Source of the DNA: Actinernus sp. WN-2022
Lineage: Eukaryota > Cnidaria > Anthozoa > Actiniaria > Actinernidae
Length of the DNA stretch: 64,000 nucleotides
Assembly (NCBI GenBank): GCA_030867875.1
Contig: JAOWCC010000441.1
Coordinates: 62,001-126,000, forward strand
Reading direction: 5' to 3'
Below are positions 26,237 through 35,068 of this stretch, piece by piece. The notes beneath the pieces are model-generated. The model worked only from the letters and a program-made list of their open reading frames with translations, searched no databases and was not told where the DNA came from. Position 1 is the stretch's first letter. Each line of letters starts with the position of its first letter. The translations under genes and the position numbers were made by a program.

Positions 26237-29200
26237 TCATACTATCAATTCGTTTTTCGTCTGTACTACCCCCAGGGATTTCTTATAACCATGTGCTAAA
26301 GTATTAATACCATCAGGACTGATATTTCGTTTATCATCATCTCTAGATAATGCTACCTTATTGACTTCTTCTGTATAAATTTCATGTAAGTGACTTCTGA
26401 TTACGTTCATCTTTCTCATCTGAGGAATACCATCAAATAAGCACATTTTATAATTGTCAAATGTGATGTCGTTCTTAACAACTGCTTTCTTAATACCCTT
26501 ACACTTCTTCTCTTCTATGCCGCAGTATTTGAATGCATACAATTTTGCCCTCAGTCCAACAAACTCAGTGATGATCTTGCCACCTACTTCATCCTTGAAC
26601 ATTCCTATAACTTTTTTATTGACTTCTGTTCCTATACCTGATGGATGATCATTTGGATAGTTACTTGTATCGAAATTTAATAGTATATCGTTTTCTATAT
26701 CCTTGTAGAAATCTTTCGTTTCTATTTCATACATCAAGCTGTCTGTATCTGTGAAAAGGAGTTTCGCTTTCTCATGATACTTAGGTTTAATATAATTATA
26801 GTGAAAGTCATACATTAGTGACTTACTAATATCTAAGATAGACATACCTAAGTATATTGGTTTATCAAATACTACCTTTATTCTTTTCATGTGTATGGCT
26901 ACCAAGTTCTCAGAGAATATAGTTCGATGTTGATAATTTGGTTTGGATACTAATTTCCTTACCTTATTCTCAGATGTAACAAGTTGGATGTCGACTCTAT
27001 TACGTATGTTTTCCATAGTCTTACCAAAGGTTGAGTTGTTCATCAATTTGAAGAAGTCTTTTTCGAACTCATTCTTAGCTTCCTTACGTAGCTCTGTATT
27101 CAAGTTTATGTATGGAGCCATCCAAGCACTCTCACTAAATGTTATACCTCTATGGATCTTAGTAATTTTCAATCCTAAGCTCTCATATAATTTCAGTGCA
27201 TCGTGGTGAATAATGTATTTGGTTTTATTATTCAGATTTGGAATCAATTTCTCTACCTCATTTATCATCAGTCTTTCTGGAGCTAAAGGATAGTCGTTGT
27301 GTAGATTGTGATGATCTGTTGGATACTCTAGATCTACTTCTAATATGGAAGGATATTTATACCACTTCCTCAACTCCATCTTATTCATCCATTTGAAATT
27401 ATGCGTTGGTAGTTTCCTACTCATTGCCCACCCATATAAATTATTCGCATCTAGGTATTGAATATATTTCGAGGGCTTCAATGGATCGTAATTGTCCATG
27501 TACTTATTATTAGCCATACTATAGCGGGTTGAAATCATTGATACTCCACCTCTAATACCTTTCTCAACCATATTTATCATATCAATATCATGTAATAGTT
27601 GTAAGTTAATCTTAGTCATTTTCAAACAGGCATCCCATGATAATCCTGGTGATGTATAATACCATGCGGGATCTAGATTATAATTCTTCAAACATACGTC
27701 TCTAAAGTTCTCAAACACATCTGCCAATAAGATGACATCAGATTTGAGATACGTATCATGATAGTCTTTCATGGATTTCATATCGAAATTCTTCCAAACA
27801 TTATTTACATGTTCATAATCCTCTTTCGAGATCGGTGTGCCAGTCAGCTTTGAGTAGAAGGCTTCTATCGGTGGAAGACTCGTATCAGCTAACTTTTCGA
27901 AATTATCTACGTAATCATAAGGATAGACTCCTTTCCTCAACAATAAATCTAACTGCTTTCCTTTGTAGAATGTTTTCATATTCTTACAACTAGACTTGTC
28001 AAGATTACCTACGAGATTTGCTAGACTCATTTGCATAAATTTAAAGCTATCAATGAATCTGATATCTCGCATAATACTTTTATTCTTCCCATCCTTCACA
28101 AAGCTGTCTACGATTATCTTCTTTGTAAATGAAATGTACTTCTCATCCGTATTTGGTATGCATTCTATCTCACCTTCTGTTACACCTAGGTTCTTAATAA
28201 AAAGATGCGCATCATATCCAGACAGATTATGAAACACGACAGGAAAGAATTTTGGAATTTGATAATTAATATTACAATCATTATGAGCCGCACCTCTATA
28301 CTTACCCGTTATATGGCAATGATCCAATACTTTATCATCTACTAACTCTCCGCCACAGATATGGCAACTAATGGCTTCCCTATAAGCAATCTCATCTTCT
28401 CCTGTCATGCATACCTTCTTAGTGAATTTAAATTTATTATAGATTTCTTTTATAGAATCCTCAAGATGACTTATGAATTTCTGTGCAACATCATCCCCAT
28501 GGAACTCAGCTGTATATGTAACTAACTTTGGTTTCAATACATTATCATCGAAACATTTTATCAAATAGCAAAATCCTGATGGTTTATGCTTCTGGTATTG
28601 TTTCGTATAACTCTCACTATCATTGGGGCTGCAAGTTGATATACTCTCTGTAAAACATTCAAAATCAGCATAGATTACAAATGGAACTCTCATAGATCTA
28701 TTATAATTCTTGAATGTTAGCATGGTTCCCTTTTTTGGTAGCTCTATCTTAACAGCGTCGTGGTCTGAACAATATTCTATATGCTTGTTTAGTGATTCCT
28801 CCGACTTGAATGAGTTCAAGCATCTATTACAAAAATGCGTTTTATGATGATGCTTATTAACCTGTGATGACAATAGTCTGCTAAGACTCTTAATCCAACA
28901 ATAATGATTCATATCACCATCCGATATCATTAATAAATTAATGGTTTGGTCTCTATTGAACTTACTAATTCTTAGAGGATATACTTCATTGTTATCATAT
29001 CCAAAAACATTTACTGAATATAGTACATTGTTCCTTTCGAAATGGTCTATCTGTCTTAGTGAAACTGGAAATTCGATACCACTCCAATCTAACCTTTCTG
29101 AATTCTCCTTTAGCCTTTTCGTAATACGTTCATTGTCTCTATTCCTAGGATATGCTGCTTCAGTCACACACCATTTGAAACATTCATTATCCGTATTTTT

Positions 29201-29893
29201 CATATTTATAATTGCTTTCTTTACAACTAAATCCTTAGGAAGAGGCATATATGAATTTGCCTTAATAGGTATGTGCTTGTCGATATGTATGTCTAAGTAC
29301 GATACTCTTGCGAATTTCCATCCAGATCCTTCATTTTGGAATGTTTCGATTTTTTCGATTATTTCTTCAGTCATATTATCGAATATATCGGATACGTTCG
29401 TTGCTTCTGTAATTATCTCTATTCTAGAATGGAAGTTTCCAATAGTAGTAACAGGTGATCCCGTATTCGCATCTTCTTTTGTGAACTCACACGTGAGTAT
29501 GAATTTTATCTTTATCGATTTGTCTTGTTGGTTTATCAAATTGATGACTCTTTGTTTGTTACTATCGACATAAGTCTTATAATCGATCTCTTGTCCTTCT
29601 ATTCTGAATGTCTTCAAGAATCCTTTTATTGCAGTCTTGTACTGCCTAGGTTGTGGTTGTGGTTTGTCGGTATCGTATAGTTTATTTATTTCCTCCCTTA
29701 TTTTTTTGATGCGTTCATCTACTTTCTTATTAGCCTCTGGAACAAGCGATAGAATCTCATCAACGAATGCATTCATAGCATTCTTAGTTGACTTACTAGA
29801 TGCTTTTGGCTTACTATATGCCACTGGCTTCAAGATCGGCACATTGATTTCAGGTACTTCCATATCCATAACGTTTTGCGCATTGCCACTCAT
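26237..29893 (-). CDS. PolB: Protein-primed DNA polymerase B (element B)
   Basis: 1218 residues, intact. Landmarks in order: Cys/His finger FCNRCLNSF...H...C (near 350); Exo I YADFECF (~405); endonuclease-VII-like insertion CHICGG...DHCHITGKYRGAAHNDCN (~515-545); Exo II HNLSGYDAHLF; Exo III YHDTYLKSDVILLADVF; motif A YLDANNLYGWAM (~813); motif B KLMNNSTFGKT (~950); motif C FTDTDS (~1048). About the same layout as A's enzyme with clear divergence, so A and B are different lineages rather than recent copies. Expected to replicate B with a protein primer. Confidence 0.96.
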   Translation of the reverse strand: MSGNAQNVMDMEVPEINVPILKPVAYSKPKASSKSTKNAMNAFVDEILSLVPEANKKVDERIKKIREEINKLYDTDKPQPQPRQYKTAIKGFLKTFRIEGQEIDYKTYVDSNKQRVINLINQQDKSIKIKFILTCEFTKEDANTGSPVTTIGNFHSRIEIITEATNVSDIFDNMTEEIIEKIETFQNEGSGWKFARVSYLDIHIDKHIPIKANSYMPLPKDLVVKKAIINMKNTDNECFKWCVTEAAYPRNRDNERITKRLKENSERLDWSGIEFPVSLRQIDHFERNNVLYSVNVFGYDNNEVYPLRISKFNRDQTINLLMISDGDMNHYCWIKSLSRLLSSQVNKHHHKTHFCNRCLNSFKSEESLNKHIEYCSDHDAVKIELPKKGTMLTFKNYNRSMRVPFVIYADFECFTESISTCSPNDSESYTKQYQKHKPSGFCYLIKCFDDNVLKPKLVTYTAEFHGDDVAQKFISHLEDSIKEIYNKFKFTKKVCMTGEDEIAYREAISCHICGGELVDDKVLDHCHITGKYRGAAHNDCNINYQIPKFFPVVFHNLSGYDAHLFIKNLGVTEGEIECIPNTDEKYISFTKKIIVDSFVKDGKNKSIMRDIRFIDSFKFMQMSLANLVGNLDKSSCKNMKTFYKGKQLDLLLRKGVYPYDYVDNFEKLADTSLPPIEAFYSKLTGTPISKEDYEHVNNVWKNFDMKSMKDYHDTYLKSDVILLADVFENFRDVCLKNYNLDPAWYYTSPGLSWDACLKMTKINLQLLHDIDMINMVEKGIRGGVSMISTRYSMANNKYMDNYDPLKPSKYIQYLDANNLYGWAMSRKLPTHNFKWMNKMELRKWYKYPSILEVDLEYPTDHHNLHNDYPLAPERLMINEVEKLIPNLNNKTKYIIHHDALKLYESLGLKITKIHRGITFSESAWMAPYINLNTELRKEAKNEFEKDFFKLMNNSTFGKTMENIRNRVDIQLVTSENKVRKLVSKPNYQHRTIFSENLVAIHMKRIKVVFDKPIYLGMSILDISKSLMYDFHYNYIKPKYHEKAKLLFTDTDSLMYEIETKDFYKDIENDILLNFDTSNYPNDHPSGIGTEVNKKVIGMFKDEVGGKIITEFVGLRAKLYAFKYCGIEEKKCKGIKKAVVKNDITFDNYKMCLFDGIPQMRKMNVIRSHLHEIYTEEVNKVALSRDDDKRNISPDGINTLAHGYKKSLGVVQTKNELIV

Positions 29894-30045
29894 CCCAATA
29901 ATATCTTAACGTACCATTCCTTTAAGCCCCTTTCATGTGAGCACATAAATAATCACCTTAAAAACGTGCGCATGCCTCATAAGCACACAAGCACACATGT
30001 CGAGCATGCAGTACACTTAAAGATATATCGACCTAGTATAGTACG

Positions 30046-31164
30046 ATGGTGATCAACACGAAAGCACGAAGCACGAAAGCACGCAACCGTATCGACACGA
30101 TAGAACGTTTCGAAGATAACGTACGTAGGAGCATGGCACGTATGGAGGCGCGCGTGGAGGCGCTGGACGCACAGCATAGCGTCGTCGAGGCAGAACTCAT
30201 TGCATATAACATACGTAGGAGCATGGCAAGATCAAGGGCGCGACAGGAGGTACTGGATGCTCGGTTTGATGCCTTGATGGCATTCGTAGACAGACTATTC
30301 ATGGACCCAGACCCAGTCGACCCCCTATACATAGACCCACGCTTATGTGGCAGCCTATTCGTGGACCCAGACCCAGTCGACCCCCTATACATAGACCCGC
30401 GCTCATGTGGCAGCCTATTCATGGACCCAGACCCAGTCGACCCCCTATACATAGACCCGCGCTCATGTGGCAGCCTATTCATGGACCCAGACCCAGTCGA
30501 CCCCCTATACATAGACCCGCGCTCATGTGGCAGCCTATTCATGGACCCAGACCCAGTCGACCCCCTATACATAGACCCGCGCTCATGTGGCAGCCTATTC
30601 ATGGACCCAGATGACATGGATGACATATCCAACATATGGGACACAGACGTGCTAAACGAAATGATCGAGAATGCCACAGACATAGACACCGAAACGAGAA
30701 TATATTACCAGTGGTGTGAGGCACTAAGCTTAGAGTCAGACGACAGTTATGACCCAGGCATAGACTCAAGTGACGAGGTGGATTACGACTCGATACGTGA
30801 CCGCTATCCAATCGAGAATCGCGGGCTAATACGCACCTGCGAACCAAACGTGAATCGCGACCTGATGTGCACCTGCAATCCAAACGTGATTAATGCACGC
30901 AGTGAAAAACACAACATGGTTGACATAACCTATGAGTGTGCCTTGTACTACGATTCATACATGGGTTTAGCACCACCACTTTATAGTCTCGAGTACGATT
31001 CACTCAAGGATGAGCCACCACCTCCCATGGTCAACTACAATCCATACGTGGGTGTGCCACCACCACCTTACAGTCTCGAGGACAACCTACCCCTGGGCGA
31101 GCCACCGCCTTACACCCCTAGGTACGATCCACTCCTAAACGCATTTCCTGAAATCCACTCTTAA
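30046..31164 (+). CDS. Repeat protein with PPxY motifs (B)
   Basis: 372 residues, unknown family. A basic helical N-terminus (~1-85) precedes five near-identical 20-residue repeats at ~86-185 rich in D-P-D-P-V-D-P and D-P-R-x-C-G. An acidic middle follows, then a Pro/Tyr tail with APPLYSL, PPPPYSL and PPPYTP. PPxY is the binding motif for WW domains of NEDD4-type ubiquitin ligases and acts as a late domain in several virus families. Base composition is more GC-rich than the rest of B, hinting at separate origin. Last gene before B's right end, divergent from the polymerase. Confidence 0.7.
   Translation: MVINTKARSTKARNRIDTIERFEDNVRRSMARMEARVEALDAQHSVVEAELIAYNIRRSMARSRARQEVLDARFDALMAFVDRLFMDPDPVDPLYIDPRLCGSLFVDPDPVDPLYIDPRSCGSLFMDPDPVDPLYIDPRSCGSLFMDPDPVDPLYIDPRSCGSLFMDPDPVDPLYIDPRSCGSLFMDPDDMDDISNIWDTDVLNEMIENATDIDTETRIYYQWCEALSLESDDSYDPGIDSSDEVDYDSIRDRYPIENRGLIRTCEPNVNRDLMCTCNPNVINARSEKHNMVDITYECALYYDSYMGLAPPLYSLEYDSLKDEPPPPMVNYNPYVGVPPPPYSLEDNLPLGEPPPYTPRYDPLLNAFPEIHS
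30301..30600 (+). repeat. Five 60-bp tandem repeats within the repeat protein gene
   Basis: Five exact-length 60-bp units starting TTCATGGACCCAGACCC-like sequence; units 3-5 look identical and units 1-2 differ by a few bases. The length is a multiple of three, so copy-number change keeps the frame. Confidence 0.95.
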
Positions 31165-31222
31165 CCGGTTTCTTGGAATGATGAGTGCAGTCAAGGTCAA
31201 AGGTCAAGGTCAAGGTCAAGGT
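31165..31222. promoter_or_regulatory. Subterminal AAGGTC array (right side of B)
   Basis: AACCGGTTTCTTGGAAT directly follows the last gene and repeats a motif of the TIR. Then come four to five TCAAGGTCA-type units (31188-31228), the mirror of the left-side array. TCAAGGTCA is the known FTZ-F1/ERR receptor half-site and TTCTTGGAA fits the STAT pattern TTCNNNGAA. Actual binding is untested. Confidence 0.45.
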
Positions 31223-31446
31223 CACAAGGTGATCACGTGATCGAATTCTTGGAATCCAGTTTAAACCGGTTTCTTGGAATAACGACATTATAATTTCATT
31301 AAGTATCAGACAGGCTGAATAAATTAACAGTAGGAGGAAAAGGCAGACTTCTGACGAAGTGGTCTGGCGAATTGTCGCTACTGGCGCTGCGCCAGTATTG
31401 CCAATGCGCCAGAAAACTGCGCCAGAATCGGCCTTTTCCCCCTACT
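31223..31446 (-). repeat. Element B right TIR, ending in a 118-bp hairpin
   Basis: Reverse complement of 10922-11145. The terminal hairpin occupies 31329-31446, from an internal AGTAGGAGGAAAAGGC to the terminal GCCTTTTCCCCCTACT. CTACT at 31442-31446 is followed by the TATTA duplication. Confidence 0.92.
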
Positions 31447-31687
31447 TATTATGAGCACCACGTTCGGCGACTTCACGTTTGCGCGTCCAATCGGACAATT
31501 CTTGACGTTCTTCGATATATGCCTCCCTAGCAAGATCGAATTTTTCCATTGCCCTATCATGTCTCTCTCGTTCTATATTAGCAGTTTCATCTGTTTCACC
31601 AAACATCCTAGCAAGCATTCCACCACCAGTGAATGCCACTGAGTTTACAACCGCCGTGAATATCATCATTAAGCCACCTGCAGCCAT
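31447..31687 (-). pseudogene. 5' half of the small membrane protein gene split by element B
   Basis: ATG at 31687. It encodes an N-terminal hydrophobic segment (MMIFTAVVNSVAFTGGGMLA) and a charged helix (RERHDRAMEKFDLAREAYIEE) like B's 19962-20372 protein. The frame reaches the TATTA duplication at 31447-31451 and would continue at 10916 on the far side of B. As it stands, the last codons run into B's TIR and stop at once. Confidence 0.85.
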
Positions 31688-31896
31688 TATGGTTTGGCCT
31701 TTTGTTTCTCGAGATATTGTTTTGCATATGTGCTACCAGCTATTACTGCAGTCCACTTCACGTAATTTATAATAGAAGTAGAAGGATCACTAAGCATAGA
31801 TTCCTTGGTAACCTTTTTTACGATCCAACCAATACCAGTAGCTATTCCAGTTATCATAGCAGCATCGGTCGCTGTTTTCATCAATTCTTTATCCAT
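31687..31896 (-). CDS. Small conserved membrane protein (A)
   Basis: 69 residues, homologue of B's 20394-20615. DAAMITGIATGIGWI and YVKWTAVIAGSTYA are the hydrophobic segments, separated by the shared KKVTKESMLSDPSTSI motif. Its stop codon overlaps the start of the split gene (31687), showing how tightly these genes are packed. Confidence 0.75.
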   Translation of the reverse strand: MDKELMKTATDAAMITGIATGIGWIVKKVTKESMLSDPSTSIINYVKWTAVIAGSTYAKQYLEKQKAKP

Positions 31897-31931
31897 CCTA
31901 ATATATATCGTATATCTCTAGTCTTTAATTG

Positions 31932-32285
31932 TTACTCCATATCTGGTACCGTAGTCTCTATCGGACTCGCGGGTCGTATAGGACTAATGTTCTTAGAAGT
32001 GTCATCTATATATCTTCTGTATTGATAGTATACGCCAACTAATGCAGCACCCGTACCAATAACTGCGATCATAGTATTGATAGACACATTTTTCATCCAA
32101 CTTTCATCTGCGTTGATTTCTTTAGGTAATTCACTTTCACGTGTAATCTCTCTCTTTTGAGCCTCTCTAGCAAGTTTATTACTTAGTGCTAATGCTTTCC
32201 CAGCAGCAACCCTCTTTGGATCTTTTACTTTAGTTGGTGTTGTTTTCGGTGGATTCGCAGTTATCTGATCCGTCTGTTCCTCCAT
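31932..32285 (-). CDS. Small conserved single-span protein (A)
   Basis: 117 residues, homologue of B's 20654-20992. The polar N-terminal half has DPKRVAAGKALALSNKL. One hydrophobic segment lies near 70-88 (TMIAVIGTGAALVGVYY), followed by an Arg-rich tail. The first ~10 residues and the E-I-T-x-E-S-E-L-P-K-E-I motif are copied in the chimeric gene just upstream. Function unknown. Confidence 0.72.
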   Translation of the reverse strand: MEEQTDQITANPPKTTPTKVKDPKRVAAGKALALSNKLAREAQKREITRESELPKEINADESWMKNVSINTMIAVIGTGAALVGVYYQYRRYIDDTSKNISPIRPASPIETTVPDME

Positions 32286-32685
32286 CTCGATTCGATATAG
32301 TAGTTACTTGCGAAGGTTCAATAGGTGTACTAGGAACGACTATGTGATCAGCTACATTGAACAAGACACTATCTAGAGCTACAAATAGAACTGCTTTAAG
32401 TGCTAATCGACCAGCCGCAGTATATATCTCATTGCGGACTAGTTGTTCATCTAGTGGAACTACGTATGCAACTGCGCGAGTAGCTAGACGTAGTGCACCA
32501 TCTACTAAGCATCCTGCTATTTGATAGCATGCGCCAAACAATACAGCGCCTATACCAATAGTTGCTATAGTAGATACGTTCGTAGTCCAACTTTCGTCTA
32601 CATCGATTTCTTTAGGTAATTCACTTTCACATGTAATCTCTCTCTTTTGAGTCTCCGCAGTTATCTGATCCGTCCGTTCCTCCAT
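32230..32685 (-). pseudogene. Chimeric duplicate of two neighbouring small genes (A)
   Basis: 151-residue open frame. Residues 1-60 copy the single-span protein (MEERTDQITA, CESELPKEIDVDESW, hydrophobic segment) with an internal deletion. Residues ~60-115 switch to the C-terminal half of the 150-residue neighbour (VDGALRLATRAVAYV, AAGRLALK...FVALDSVLFN). Upstream DNA also matches across a ~400-bp tandem duplication. So unequal exchange created a fusion of parts of both proteins. It may be expressed, but I regard it as a by-product. Confidence 0.7.
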
Positions 32686-32739
32686 CTTGATTCGATATAG
32701 TAGTTACTTGCGAATGTCTAATAGGAGTACTAGGAATGA

Positions 32740-33192
32740 CTATGTGACAGCTATATTGAACAAGACACTAGCTAGAGCTACGAATCGACCGTGTTTAAGT
32801 GCTAATCGACCAGCCGCCATAGATATCTGATGGCGGGCTAATTGGTTTTCTTGTAGATCCTTAAACAGTGCTTGTTGGTTGTCTAGTGTAGCTACGTATG
32901 AGACTGCGCGAGTAACTTGACGTAGTACACCATCTACTAAGTGTACTGTTATTTGATTTGCTACTACGGCCTGGTATCTACTATGTAAACGTTTTACGTC
33001 CTTCTCAGATAGTTTAGTTATATCCGTTAGGGAGAGATTCTGTCCTAGACATTCTTTCGTTTTACCTAATACAGCTAAGGTCTTAAGTTCTTCCCGCCAT
33101 TCTTCGATATCCTCCAATTCGGTTGAAAATTCCAATTTGGGTGGTGGACCTGTTAAATCCTCACCTTCCAGTTCTTTAACGTATTCATCCAT
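32740..33192 (-). pseudogene. Conserved helical protein (A), C-terminus lost by a 1-nt deletion
   Basis: 150 residues, homologue of B's 21017-21532. It carries the LKTLAVLGKTKECLGQNLSL and AAGRLALKHGRFVALASVLFN blocks. Compared with the duplicate at 32285-32685, one base is missing near 32744 (GTGACAGC against GTGATCAGC). This shifts the frame and ends the protein after about 150 residues instead of roughly 20 more. The main body is intact, so partial function is possible. Start overlaps the ATPase stop region by 8 bp. Confidence 0.65.
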
Positions 33193-33808
33193 GATAATAT
33201 GTTATAGGTGCGGGTATCTCTAACACTACTGCAAAAGGATGTCGCAAACAGAAACATATGCGAGCAAACTTATGAGATCGAAGTATCGTTCGTAACTCAT
33301 TACATTCTTGTGAGCCTCCGTAATCGTCAAATATCTTTTTACCATCTATAACCGATGCTGTATGAAATGCTACTACGATAGCTACGTTCTCACGAAAAGG
33401 TTTACATATACTTGTTAATTGTTGGGATAGTACCCAAATAGATAGTCCTATATGTCGAGCAGAGAATGCTAAATCTACTAGTTTGTCAGTTCTTCGTTTT
33501 ACATCTTTCGATGCGGCGCAATCATCTAGAATCAATAATGTATTGGTACCTGACCAAACGGTTGCACAAATATTTAATGTGGTATCGATAGCATCCTGAG
33601 ATGGTGATATGACATAAAAATGCGGATCTCGATTAGCAAATCCATGATATGTTTTGTTGTGGGCATACGTAGGACAAATTAATACTATATAATCGAACTT
33701 ACCACGAAATGGTCCACGAAGTTGTTCTATGAGAAATGCAGTCTTTCCACAATTCGTTGGACCTACTATAAGTGCGTTGAATGGAATGTGTTCTACGAGG
33801 AAATCCAT
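33185..33808 (-). CDS. ATPase: FtsK/HerA-type genome-packaging ATPase (A)
   Basis: 207 residues. Walker A GPTNCGKT at 16-23; Walker B TLLILDDC near 90-97; then WVLSQQLTSICKPFRENV and the conserved YAHNKTYHGFANRDPHF segment. Strongly similar along its length to B's enzyme. It is expected to pump element DNA into capsids. It abuts the capsid gene: its ATG overlaps the capsid stop codon at 33808. Confidence 0.93.
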   Translation of the reverse strand: MDFLVEHIPFNALIVGPTNCGKTAFLIEQLRGPFRGKFDYIVLICPTYAHNKTYHGFANRDPHFYVISPSQDAIDTTLNICATVWSGTNTLLILDDCAASKDVKRRTDKLVDLAFSARHIGLSIWVLSQQLTSICKPFRENVAIVVAFHTASVIDGKKIFDDYGGSQECNELRTILRSHKFARICFCLRHPFAVVLEIPAPITYYHG

Positions 33809-35043
33809 TAGTATGTTATACTATCTAAAGATCTGTTCAATATCTTGAGCTGAGCATCAGCAAGGACATAGATATGCATGTTTACGTTTCCACTTCCTTT
33901 TAAAGTTCTATGTATACGAATATCGATATCTTTTCCACCACCAGTTTGTGCCATTCCATCACCATGAGCAGAGGAATCTTTTGCTGTACGACAATCGACT
34001 AGGATGGCAAATCTGTTATTGTAAAATTTGGTAGGAGTCATGGAAGTATTGGATGTACCAAACCATCCTTTTGCGGACTCCCAAAAATCTGGTGGTAACA
34101 TACCTCCTGGAAAGAATCTATTTGGAACTCCATTTACGTCTATCTCTATCTTTGAAATATCAGGATTTACGAATGCTTCGCTATCTCGTGAACCGGCGGT
34201 GTGAGGATCTACGAATAGAAAGAGTAATCCAGCGAATGATCGTCGTGGAACGTTTATATTCTGAGATATCAAAGTATCTGATGCCTTAGCGATAGGTACC
34301 GTCTTAAAGTGAACTGCGTGATCGTATAGGAATGCAGTACCATTTTCATATGCGCGAAATGTCTTCCTAGCTAGCGTTTCGTTCTTGATTGCTTCGTATT
34401 CTAACTGGATGTTGGTAAGCTTGTACGTACCTATCTTTGTCGAATCTGATCCAACGATTATATCGATAGAGTGGGCTAGAGTTAATTCGAATGAAATAGT
34501 GTCTTCCAATACATGTGGATATAGAACTCCATGTTGTGTAAGAATATCAACGTCTAACGGAATTCTATATTTTGAACCATATGCAGCTAACAACGCATTC
34601 TCACCAACATCTGAAGTACCTGCATCACCAGCCTTAGATCGTAGCTTGTTTGTGTTATCTGATTGGATACCTTGTTGTACTCTCGATTCTCTCTCTTGTG
34701 TAGATAGATAGATATCGGAATATGTTTGTAATAGATCCGATCGAGAAATGTCTTCTACTATTTCAGCCCCTATCTTACAAACTCGATGTATAACTAAGCA
34801 ACGTCCAACATTTGCAACGACTCGATTATTAGCATGTCCACCAGACAATACGATATCACCCAATAATGCTAAACTACCAGGTACTAATACGATATCTTCT
34901 CCCAGCGTTGGAACCTCCACATAGAGCGTCTCACTTGGATTAGCAGATGATGGGGTGAAAGTTTTTCTATATAAGGTTCGTTGAGCTTTGAGTGCGAGTT
35001 GCAATCTTAGTGCTTCCTTAGGAATTAACTTCGACGATATCAT
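33808..35043 (-). CDS. MCP: Double-jelly-roll major capsid protein (A)
   Basis: 411 residues from the ATG at 35043. This start gives nearly the same length as B's 412 residues and leaves a 25-bp divergent promoter; the longer in-frame reading upstream has no homology. Shared blocks with B: SSANPSETLYVEVP, LVPGSLALLGD, SDLLQTYSDIYLSTQERESR, YRIPLDVDIL, NVPRRSFAGLLFLF, SRDSEAFVNPDI, FYNNRFAILVDCR. The frame is open throughout. Confidence 0.88.
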   Translation of the reverse strand: MISSKLIPKEALRLQLALKAQRTLYRKTFTPSSANPSETLYVEVPTLGEDIVLVPGSLALLGDIVLSGGHANNRVVANVGRCLVIHRVCKIGAEIVEDISRSDLLQTYSDIYLSTQERESRVQQGIQSDNTNKLRSKAGDAGTSDVGENALLAAYGSKYRIPLDVDILTQHGVLYPHVLEDTISFELTLAHSIDIIVGSDSTKIGTYKLTNIQLEYEAIKNETLARKTFRAYENGTAFLYDHAVHFKTVPIAKASDTLISQNINVPRRSFAGLLFLFVDPHTAGSRDSEAFVNPDISKIEIDVNGVPNRFFPGGMLPPDFWESAKGWFGTSNTSMTPTKFYNNRFAILVDCRTAKDSSAHGDGMAQTGGGKDIDIRIHRTLKGSGNVNMHIYVLADAQLKILNRSLDSITY

Positions 35044-35068
35044 GTTGAATATACCATGATATATAGTT
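35044..35068. promoter_or_regulatory. 25-bp divergent promoter (capsid / coiled-coil protein, A)
   Basis: Only TTGAATATACCATGATATATAG-type AT-rich sequence separates the two ATGs. Each start codon is thus within ~20 bases of a TATA-like box, implying leaderless or nearly leaderless transcripts. Confidence 0.5.

Larger units (their letters stand above)
10922..31446. mobile_element. Element B: Polinton/Maverick nested in element A
   Basis: 20,525 bp bounded by 224-bp TIRs that look identical by eye, AGTAG...CTACT ends and TATTA duplications. More AT-rich than A. From the left: coiled-coil protein, TFIIB and a NUMOD-like protein (+); a long minus-strand block with a large conserved protein, virion-like proteins, small membrane proteins, a TBP-like factor, a BRO/VRR-NUC protein, ATPase and capsid; then integrase (+), polymerase (-) and a repeat/PPxY protein (+). 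All core genes are open, so B looks young and potentially autonomous. Confidence 0.95.

Noticed and set aside
28941..29573. 210-residue open frame opposite polymerase B
   Set aside because: Antisense to an intact, motif-rich gene; hydrophobic reading is the complement of polar polymerase codons.
30345..30883. Proline-rich and Ser/Gly-rich open frames over the 60-bp repeats on both strands
   Set aside because: They exist only because the repeat unit is a multiple of three without stops. The plus-frame 372-residue gene has a proper start, context and varied sequence outside the repeat.
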